Position numbers and translations under genes: made by a program
Assembly (NCBI GenBank): GCA_046724665.1
Contig: JBKOWZ010000016.1
Location: forward strand, 1-20,775
Length of the DNA stretch: 20,775 bases
Source of the DNA: Actinocrinis sp046724665
GTDB taxonomy: Bacteria > Actinomycetota > Actinomycetes > Streptomycetales > Catenulisporaceae
Reading direction: 5' to 3'
The notes under the pieces: generated by a model
The model's database searches: none
The model's input: only the letters and a program-made list of their open reading frames with translations
What the model was told of the DNA's origin: nothing
Shown: piece by piece, positions 15,553-20,775 of the stretch
Numbering within the stretch: position 1 is the stretch's first letter
Layout of the letters: every line of letters starts with the position of its first letter

Positions 15553-16377
15553 TCAGCCGCGCAGCGTCCCGTCCGCCACGAGCACCGCCGGTCCGGTCAT
15601 CTCCAGCCGGCCGTCTTCGCGTTCGACGATCGTCAGCCGGCCGCCGGGCACGTCCACCGCGTACGGCGTGCCGGGTGCGGCCCCGTCCCGCCGCGCCGCG
15701 GCGATCATCGCGGCGCAGGCCCCGGTGCCGCAGGAGCGGGTCTCGCCGACTGCGCGCTCGAACACACGCATCGCGATGTGCCGCGGGCCGACCGGCGCGA
15801 CGAACTCGACGTTGACGCCGTTCGGGTACGCGCTCGCCGGCGACCAGACCGGCGCCTCGGTCAGCGCGCCCGCCTCGGCCACGTCCCCGACGAACACGAC
15901 CGCGTGCGGGTTGCCCATATCGACGTGTACCGAGTCCGCCGCGCGGCCGTCCCAGGCGATCCGCGCCGTGGCCCGCGGCCAGGACGGCACACCCATGTCC
16001 ACGGTGATGTCACCGCCGTCCGCGGGGACGTGCACCTGCCTGACCCCGGCGCGCGTGGCCACGCCGAACCGGCCGGGCTCGGCCAGGCCCTGGTCCACCA
16101 GGTACCGCGCGAAGATGCGTACGCCGTTGCCGCACATCTCAGCGATCGATCCGTCGCCGTTACGGTAGTCCATGAACCACTCGGCGTCCGGCGCGGCGTC
16201 CTCGTGACCGGGCATCTTGGCCGTCGCGACGACCCGCAGCACCCCGTCCGCGCCGACCCCGGCGCGCCGGTCGCACACGGCGGCGACCCAGCCGGGCTCC
16301 ATCGGGAGCGCGCCGTCCGGATCGGGAACGATCACGAAGTCGTTCTCCGTGCCGTGGCCCTTGGTGTAGCGGATCAT
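15553..16377 (-). CDS. dapF: Diaminopimelate epimerase DapF
   Basis: A 274-aa enzyme converting LL- to meso-diaminopimelate, the last shared step before lysine and the cross-linking residue of peptidoglycan. It is cytoplasmic and cofactor-free. The two catalytic cysteines are Cys82 in NGDGSIAEMCGNG (73-85) and Cys216 in GETRSCGTGAC (211-221), and the N-terminus GHGTENDFV is typical (usually GxGNDFV), with a Glu inserted as in actinobacterial forms. Length is normal. ATG 16377 lies 6 nt after TAGGAT, either the -10 of a leaderless transcript or, less likely, a weak ribosome site. It follows the suf operon on the same strand, but the 70-bp gap with a hairpin and its own -10 suggest separate transcription. 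It converges on the protease gene. Confidence 0.95.
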   Translation of the reverse strand: MIRYTKGHGTENDFVIVPDPDGALPMEPGWVAAVCDRRAGVGADGVLRVVATAKMPGHEDAAPDAEWFMDYRNGDGSIAEMCGNGVRIFARYLVDQGLAEPGRFGVATRAGVRQVHVPADGGDITVDMGVPSWPRATARIAWDGRAADSVHVDMGNPHAVVFVGDVAEAGALTEAPVWSPASAYPNGVNVEFVAPVGPRHIAMRVFERAVGETRSCGTGACAAMIAAARRDGAAPGTPYAVDVPGGRLTIVEREDGRLEMTGPAVLVADGTLRG

Positions 16378-16383
16378 CGCGCA

Positions 16384-16389
16384 ATCCTA
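16384..16389 (-). promoter_or_regulatory. Probable -10 box (TAGGAT) of dapF
   Basis: TAGGAT on the minus strand is followed by 6 nt (TGCGCG) and the ATG at 16377, the same spacing as for the ABC-F and GlxA-type genes. AGGA inside it could also act as a weak ribosome site, so the reading is ambiguous. Confidence 0.45.
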
Positions 16390-16399
16390 TCCGGCCTGT

Positions 16400-16441
16400 C
16401 CGGCGGCCCGGCCCGCTCCAGCCGTCCGGCCGGTCCGCCGG
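16400..16441 (-). terminator. Imperfect GC hairpin at the end of the suf operon
   Basis: The arm at 16400-16413 (CCGGCGGCCCGGCC) pairs with GGCCGG-T-CCGCCGG (16428-16441) with one mismatch and a 14-nt loop. It lies just past the sufT stop codon and before dapF. Confidence 0.45.
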
Positions 16442-16447
16442 GCCGGC

Positions 16448-16771
16448 TCAGACGTTGAAGCCCAGCGCCCGCAGCTGCTCGCGGCCGTCGTCGGTGATCT
16501 TGTCCGGGCCCCACGGCGGCATCCACACCCAGTTCACCCGGAAGTCCGCGGTCAGGCCGTCGAGCGCGGTGCGGATCTGGTCCTCGATCACGTCCTGCAA
16601 CGGGCAGGCCGCCGAGGTCAGCGTCATGTCGATGATCGCCACGTTCGAGTCGTCCACGGTCAGGCCGTAGACCAGGCCGAGATCCACGACGTTGATCCCG
16701 AGCTCCGGGTCCACCACGTCCTTGAGGTTCTCGGTCACGTCGTCCACGTCTGCCACTGCCACGTCAGACAT
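16448..16771 (-). CDS. sufT: SufT-like Fe-S assembly factor (MIP18/DUF59)
   Basis: A 107-aa single MIP18-family domain, an accessory factor in maturing Fe-S proteins. Hallmarks are VVDPELGINVVDLGLVY (19-35, with the DPE motif), the conserved Cys56 in LTSAACPLQDVIEDQ, and the C-terminal VWMPPWGPDKIT (82-93). It is the last gene of the suf operon, as in M. tuberculosis (Rv1466) and Streptomyces. Its ribosome site (GGAGGGAAG) lies inside the last codons of sufU and the gap between the genes is 4 bp, so the two are translationally coupled. A hairpin follows. Confidence 0.92.
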   Translation of the reverse strand: MSDVAVADVDDVTENLKDVVDPELGINVVDLGLVYGLTVDDSNVAIIDMTLTSAACPLQDVIEDQIRTALDGLTADFRVNWVWMPPWGPDKITDDGREQLRALGFNV

Positions 16772-16775
16772 CGGT

Positions 16776-17240
16776 TCACTTCCCTCCTACGGACAGCGCC
16801 TGCGCGGTCGCGTCCTTCAGCGCCATCCAGGACAGCAGGGCGCACTTGACCCGCGCGGGGAACCTGGAGACCCCGGCGAACGCGACCGCGTCCTCCAGCA
16901 CGTCCTCGTCCCCGGCGGCCTCGCCCTTGGACTGCATCAGTTCCAGGAAGGCGCCGTGGATCGCCAGCGCCTCCCCGACCTTCTTGCCGATCACCAGATC
17001 GCTGAGCACCGAGGCCGAGGCCTGCGAGATCGAGCAGCCCTGCGAGGCGTAGGACACGTCCTCGATCACCGCGTTCTCGCCGAGCCCGGCGTCGGACAGG
17101 TGCACCCGCAGGGTCACCTCGTCGCCGCAGGTCGGGTTGACGTGGTGCACCTCGGCCTCGTACTGGTCGCGCAGCCCCTTGTGATGCGGGTTGCGGTAGT
17201 GGTCCAGGATGATCTCCTGGTACATCGAATCAAGCTGCAT
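16776..17240 (-). CDS. sufU: SufU zinc-dependent sulfurtransferase
   Basis: A 154-aa protein of the SufU/IscU-like family, which takes persulfide sulfur from SufS and hands it to the SufBCD scaffold. The zinc ligands typical of SufU are all present: Cys38 and Asp40 in NPTCGDE, Cys69 in SQGCSISQAS and Cys133 in RVKCALLSW. The roughly 18-residue insertion before the third cysteine that separates SufU from scaffold IscU is present (about 105-125). It starts 6 bp after sufS ends, in the same operon. ATG 17240 (MQLDSMYQEIILDHYRNPHHKG) is a normal family N-terminus. Confidence 0.95.
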   Translation of the reverse strand: MQLDSMYQEIILDHYRNPHHKGLRDQYEAEVHHVNPTCGDEVTLRVHLSDAGLGENAVIEDVSYASQGCSISQASASVLSDLVIGKKVGEALAIHGAFLELMQSKGEAAGDEDVLEDAVAFAGVSRFPARVKCALLSWMALKDATAQALSVGGK

Positions 17241-17246
17241 CGCTCA

Positions 17247-18503
17247 TCACGCTCCGAAGAAACGCTTGACGCCCTCGAGACCTTCCACGAGTGCGTCGAT
17301 GTCGGCCTTCGTGGTGTAGACGGAGAACGAAGCGCGTGTCGTCGCCGGAACGCCGTAACGCACACACACCGGACGCGCGCAGTGCTGCCCCACGCGCACC
17401 GCGACGCCCTCCTCGTCGAGTACCTGACCCACGTCGTGCGGGTGGATGTCGCCGAGCGGCGGCAGGGTGAGCGTGAACGAGATCGCGGCGCCGCGGTCCT
17501 TCGCGGTGTCGGGACCGATGATCTTCAGGCCCTCGACCTGCTTGAGCCGGCCGAGCGCGTACTCGATCAGCTCGTGCTCGTACGCCGCGACGTTCTCCAT
17601 GCCGAGCGCGGTGAGGTAATCGACCGCCGCGCCGAGCCCGACCGCCTCGGCGATCGGCGGGGTGCCGGCCTCGAACTTGTGCGGGATCGGCGCGTAGGTC
17701 GTCGCCTCCATCGAGACGGTCTGCACCATCTCGCCGCCGCCGAGGAACGGCGGGCACTCGTCCAGCAGCTCCGAGCGGCCCCACAGCACGCCGATGCCGG
17801 TCGGGCCGAGCATCTTGTGCCCGGTGAACGCGACGAAGTCGGCGCCGAGCTCGCGCACGTCGAGCGGCAGGTGCGGGGCGGACTGCGAGGCGTCCACCAC
17901 CACCACCGCGCCGACCTCGTGGGCGCGCCGGGCGATCACGTCGATCGGGTTGAGCGTGCCGAGGATGTTCGAGACGTGCACCACGGCGACGACCTTGGTG
18001 CGCTCGTTGATGATCTCGTCGAGGTTCGACAGGTCGAGCCGGCCGCCGTCGGTCAGGCCGAGCCAGGCCAGCTCGGCCCCGGTGCGCCGGGTGGTCAGCT
18101 GCCAGGGCACCAGGTTGGAGTGGTGCTCCATCTGCGTGATGACGACCCGGTCGCCGCGGCCGATGCCGTACGGGTCGCCGGCCCAGGCCAGCACGTTGGA
18201 GACCAGGTTCAGCGCCTCGGAGGAGTTCTTGGTGAAGATCACCTCGCGCCGGTCGGCGTTGATGAACGCGGCGACCTTGTCCCGCGCGCCCTCGTACATC
18301 GCGGTGGCCTCCTCGGCCAGCGTGTGTACGCCGCGGTGCACGTTCGAGTGGTTGCGCTCGTAGTACTCGGTCATCGCCTCGACGACCTGGCGCGGCTTCT
18401 GGGAAGAGGCCGCCGAGTCGAGGTAGACCAGTGGCTTGTCGCCGTGGACGCGCCGCTCCAGGATCGGGAAATCCTTGCGGACAAGGTCAACGTCGTACGT
18501 CAC
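17247..18503 (-). CDS. sufS: Cysteine desulfurase SufS
   Basis: A 418-aa group II, PLP-dependent cysteine desulfurase that removes sulfur from L-cysteine for Fe-S cluster assembly. The PLP Schiff-base lysine is Lys230 in FTGHKMLGPTG, the cofactor-stacking His is in MEHHSN (125-130), and the persulfide-forming cysteine is Cys375 in RVGQHCARPVC. The short loop around this Cys is typical of SufS, not IscS/NifS, and fits the need for SufU next door. The GTG start overlaps the sufC stop as GTGA (4 bp), with GGAGG 4 nt upstream inside sufC, so the two are translationally coupled. Confidence 0.96.
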   Translation of the reverse strand: MTYDVDLVRKDFPILERRVHGDKPLVYLDSAASSQKPRQVVEAMTEYYERNHSNVHRGVHTLAEEATAMYEGARDKVAAFINADRREVIFTKNSSEALNLVSNVLAWAGDPYGIGRGDRVVITQMEHHSNLVPWQLTTRRTGAELAWLGLTDGGRLDLSNLDEIINERTKVVAVVHVSNILGTLNPIDVIARRAHEVGAVVVVDASQSAPHLPLDVRELGADFVAFTGHKMLGPTGIGVLWGRSELLDECPPFLGGGEMVQTVSMEATTYAPIPHKFEAGTPPIAEAVGLGAAVDYLTALGMENVAAYEHELIEYALGRLKQVEGLKIIGPDTAKDRGAAISFTLTLPPLGDIHPHDVGQVLDEEGVAVRVGQHCARPVCVRYGVPATTRASFSVYTTKADIDALVEGLEGVKRFFGA

Positions 18504-19264
18504 ACCGCCTCCTTCACGCCCGTGTACTTCTCATACCCTTCGGCCTCCAGCCGCTCGGCCAGTTCCGCGCCGCCGGACGCGACGACGCGGCCGCCGGCGA
18601 AGACGTGCACGAAGTCGGGCTGGATGTAGCGCAGGATGCGCGTGTAGTGCGTGATGAGCAGGGTGCCGACCTCGCCGGTCTCACGCACCCGGTTGATGCC
18701 TTCGGAGACGATGCGCAGGGCGTCCACGTCGAGGCCGGAGTCGGTCTCGTCGAGCAGCGCGATCTTCGGGCGCAGCAGTTCGAGTTGCAGGATCTCGTGC
18801 CGCTTCTTCTCGCCGCCGGAGAAGCCCTCGTTGACGGAGCGCTCGGAGAAGGCTGAGTCAACCTGGAGGCGCTCCATCGCCTGGTTGACCTCCTTGACCC
18901 AGGTGCGCAGCTTCGGCGCCTCGCCGCGGATCGCGGTGGCCGCGGTGCGCAGGAAGTTCGACACCGACACGCCCGGGACCTCGACCGGGTACTGCATCGC
19001 CAGGAAGATCCCGGCGCGGGCGCGCTCGTCCACGGTCATCGCGAGCACGTCCTCGCCGTCGAGCAGCACCGCGCCCGAGGTGATCTGGTACTTGGGGTGC
19101 CCGGCGACCGAGTAGGCGAGGGTGGACTTGCCGGAGCCGTTCGGGCCCATGATCGCGTGGGTCTCGCCCTGCTTCACGGTCAGATCGACGCCGCGCAGGA
19201 TCTCCTTCGGGCCGCCTTCGGCGTCGACGGACACGTGCAGGTCGCGGATTTCCAGAGTGGCCAT
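18500..19264 (-). CDS. sufC: SufC, ATPase of the SufBCD Fe-S scaffold
   Basis: A 254-aa ABC-type ATPase that binds SufB and SufD and drives cluster assembly; it is cytoplasmic and not a transporter. Walker A is GPNGSGKST (40-48), the signature is FSGGEKKR (148-155) as in SufC rather than LSGGQ, Walker B is IALLDETDSGLD (168-179), and the switch His is His206. ATG 19264 gives the family N-terminus MATLEIRDLHV; an in-frame TTG at 19273, overlapping the Rieske stop codon, would add only three residues and is less likely. The gap to the Rieske gene is 5 bp. Its end overlaps sufS by 4 bp. Confidence 0.95.
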   Translation of the reverse strand: MATLEIRDLHVSVDAEGGPKEILRGVDLTVKQGETHAIMGPNGSGKSTLAYSVAGHPKYQITSGAVLLDGEDVLAMTVDERARAGIFLAMQYPVEVPGVSVSNFLRTAATAIRGEAPKLRTWVKEVNQAMERLQVDSAFSERSVNEGFSGGEKKRHEILQLELLRPKIALLDETDSGLDVDALRIVSEGINRVRETGEVGTLLITHYTRILRYIQPDFVHVFAGGRVVASGGAELAERLEAEGYEKYTGVKEAV

Positions 19265-19269
19265 GGGTA

Positions 19270-19602
19270 TCAAAGCTCCACGTTCACGGCGACGTATACG
19301 TCATCGCCTTCGATCTTGACGGGGTAGACGGGGACCGGTTCGACGGCGGGCAGGCAGGTCGGCTTGCCGGTGGCCAGCGAGAACATCGAGCCGTGCAACC
19401 AGCACTCGATCTCGCCGTCCTCGACCTCGCCCTCGGACAGCGCGACGTTCGCGTGCGAGCAGACGTCGTGGATGGCGTGCACCTTCCCGGCGGAGGTGCG
19501 CACGACGGCGACCGGCGTGCCGTCCACGTCCACGGCCTCGGGCCGGTCCTCCTCGAAGTCGGCCAGCGTGCCGACCGGGTGCCACACGGGTTCGCGGCTC
19601 AC
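19270..19602 (-). CDS. Rieske-type [2Fe-2S] ferredoxin of the suf operon
   Basis: A 110-aa small Rieske protein. The cluster ligands are in CSH (Cys48, His50) and CWLH (Cys67, His70), the standard CxH...CxxH arrangement, and GSMFSLATGKPTCLPA follows as in dioxygenase-type (bphF/nirD-like) ferredoxins. No signal peptide is present, so it is cytoplasmic. It lies between sufD and sufC, a position I recall for the Streptomyces operon (SCO1923 region) but not for M. tuberculosis. The GTG start at 19602 overlaps the sufD stop as GTGA, and the frame upstream of it is a shadow of sufD. It may supply electrons for cluster assembly or be a client cluster protein; which one is not settled by the sequence. 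Confidence 0.92.
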   Translation of the reverse strand: MSREPVWHPVGTLADFEEDRPEAVDVDGTPVAVVRTSAGKVHAIHDVCSHANVALSEGEVEDGEIECWLHGSMFSLATGKPTCLPAVEPVPVYPVKIEGDDVYVAVNVEL

Positions 19603-20775
19603 GCGGCCACCCCCGCCGCGGGCACCGCGCCCGCCACGGTCCGGGCCAGCTCGGCCTCGACCTTCTCCATCAGCCGCGTCTCCAGTTCCGGGATGCCGAT
19701 GCGGCCGACCACGTCGGCGAAGAAGCCGCGCACCACCAGCCGGCGCGCCTCGTGCTCGGGGATGCCGCGGGCCTGGAGGTAGAACAGCTGCTCGTCGTCG
19801 AAGCGGCCGGTGGCCGAGGCGTGCCCGGCGCCGACGATCTCGCCGGTCTCGATCTCCAGGTTCGGCACCGAGTCGGCGCGTGCGCCGTCGGTGAGCACCA
19901 GATTGCGGTTCAGCTCGTAGGTGTCGGTACCCTCGGCCGCCGCGCGGATGAGCACGTCGCCGATCCACACGGTGTGCGCCTCAGCGCCCTGCAACGCGCC
20001 CTTGTACGTCACTTGAGAGCGACAGTTGGGCACCGAGTGATCGACGAACAGGCGGTGTTCGAGGTGCTGGCCGTCGTCGGCGAAGTAGACCCCGAGCAGG
20101 TCGGCGTCGCCGCCGGGCCCGGCGAACCGCACCCGCGGGACCAGCCGCACCAGATCGCCGCCGAAGGTCACGTTGACGGACTTGAACGTCGCGTCCCGGC
20201 CGATCAGCGTGTTCTGCTGCGCCAGGTGTACGGCGTCGCGCTCCCAGTCCTGGACCGAGACGAAGGTCACCTTCGCGCCGTCGCCGACGAGCACGTCCAC
20301 GTTGGCCGAGCGCAACCCGGTTCCGGTGTGGTTCAGCACGATGACGGCTTCGGCGAACGGCTTGACGTCGAAGACCAGGTGCGTGAAGGCCGCGCCGCCC
20401 TCGGCGTGGATGTCGGCCCGCAGCGGCTCGGCGAGCACGGTCTCCTTGGCGACCGTCACCACGGTGACCTTGTCGGCGTTCTGGAACGCGTACGCCGCGG
20501 CGGCGTCCATCGGCGCCCCGGCCTTGACGGCTCGGGGATCGTCCGCGCCGACCTGCTCGCTGCTCGCGCCCTCCGGCAGCTCCCAGGCGACCCTGGCGCC
20601 GCCGTCGGCGGACGCGCTGCCGTCGTGCAGGCCGCGCAATCGCGCCAGCGGGGTGAACCGCCAGTCCTCCTCGCGCCCGGTGACCGCCGGGAAGGCGGCC
20701 GGGTCGAAGGAGGTGAACCGCTCCCCGCGCGAGGCCAGCACCTCGGAGTGGGTCTTGCCGGTGCCGGGCCCGGCC
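19599..20775 (-). CDS. sufD: SufD, scaffold subunit of SufBCD (5' end outside window)
   Basis: At least 391 residues of SufD, which forms the SufBC2D scaffold on which Fe-S clusters are built. Recognisable parts are GREEDWRFTPLARLRGLHDG near the N-terminus, a long right-handed beta-helix core with repeating hydrophobic strands, and the C-terminal signature GAGHASATGRFDDEQLFYLQ with ARGIPEHEARRLVVRGFFAD. A GTG occurs at 20741, but the frame stays open to the right edge (GPGTGKTHSEVLASRGERF) and family members are longer, so the true start lies outside. sufB is expected next. The stop codon overlaps the Rieske start. There is no sign of damage. Confidence 0.93.
   Translation of the reverse strand, partial: AGPGTGKTHSEVLASRGERFTSFDPAAFPAVTGREEDWRFTPLARLRGLHDGSASADGGARVAWELPEGASSEQVGADDPRAVKAGAPMDAAAAYAFQNADKVTVVTVAKETVLAEPLRADIHAEGGAAFTHLVFDVKPFAEAVIVLNHTGTGLRSANVDVLVGDGAKVTFVSVQDWERDAVHLAQQNTLIGRDATFKSVNVTFGGDLVRLVPRVRFAGPGGDADLLGVYFADDGQHLEHRLFVDHSVPNCRSQVTYKGALQGAEAHTVWIGDVLIRAAAEGTDTYELNRNLVLTDGARADSVPNLEIETGEIVGAGHASATGRFDDEQLFYLQARGIPEHEARRLVVRGFFADVVGRIGIPELETRLMEKVEAELARTVAGAVPAAGVAA

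Noticed and set aside
16692..18629. 645-aa open frame on the plus strand opposite sufT, sufU and sufS
   Set aside because: Low-complexity Arg/Asp/Val/His-rich antisense shadow of high-GC genes; the minus strand carries clear sufS/sufU/sufT motifs.
19603..19968. Upstream extension of the Rieske frame into sufD
   Set aside because: Arg/Gly-rich shadow of sufD; GTG 19602 overlapping the sufD stop gives the normal small Rieske protein.

Overview
The window is about 70% G+C, with strongly GC-biased third codon positions, GTG and TTG starts, GTGA stop/start overlaps and several apparently leaderless promoters. The protein families (Streptomyces-type SUF operon with a Rieske ferredoxin, small GATC-binding-type nucleoid protein, PAS-GAF-SpoIIE phosphatase, bacterial terpene synthase) indicate a filamentous actinobacterium of the Streptomyces/Catenulispora kind. 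The species cannot be fixed from sequence alone. No rRNA, tRNA or CRISPR array was seen.

Left part (1-8.2 kb). A 5'-cut orphan IS5-type transposase N-terminal domain is followed by a one-polypeptide ABC exporter (-), an SGNH/GDSL esterase (+), a ROK-family repressor (-), a crotonase-fold enzyme (-), a 72-aa helix-turn-helix protein that I read as the nucleoid protein Gbn (-), and an ABC-F translation-factor-type ATPase (-). A crotonase gene and an ABC-F gene close to a SUF operon recall the Mycobacterium tuberculosis Rv1461-Rv1473 neighbourhood (from memory), so much of this is probably core chromosome. A 131-bp inverted-repeat element lies between the ROK and crotonase genes.

Middle part (8.3-12.8 kb). 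This is the most accessory-looking stretch. A class I terpene synthase (+) and a cytochrome P450 (-) converge on a strong shared terminator hairpin and form a minimal two-gene terpene locus. The P450 shares a 244-bp divergent control region with a PAS-GAF-PP2C (SpoIIE-type) phosphatase. Two perfect palindromes lie around the terpene synthase promoter.

Right part (12.8-20.8 kb). A rhodanese-domain protein is divergent from a GlxA-type AraC regulator. A trypsin-like/PDZ protease without a membrane anchor follows, then dapF (lysine and peptidoglycan precursor synthesis) with its own promoter. The SUF iron-sulfur cluster operon follows on the minus strand, in transcription order sufD (cut by the window edge), Rieske ferredoxin, sufC, sufS, sufU, sufT; sufB would lie just outside. 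Stop/start overlaps and 4-9 bp gaps indicate one transcript: SufBCD is the scaffold, SufS/SufU mobilise sulfur from cysteine, and SufT helps maturation.

A recurring feature is a TAnnAT -10 hexamer placed 6-9 nt before the start codon of five unrelated genes, which predicts leaderless mRNAs. I did not find one large undescribed multi-gene system. The best leads are the terpene/P450 locus with its palindromic control sites, the tandem GATC sites upstream of the Gbn-like gene, and the small CTAG-flanked inverted-repeat element.
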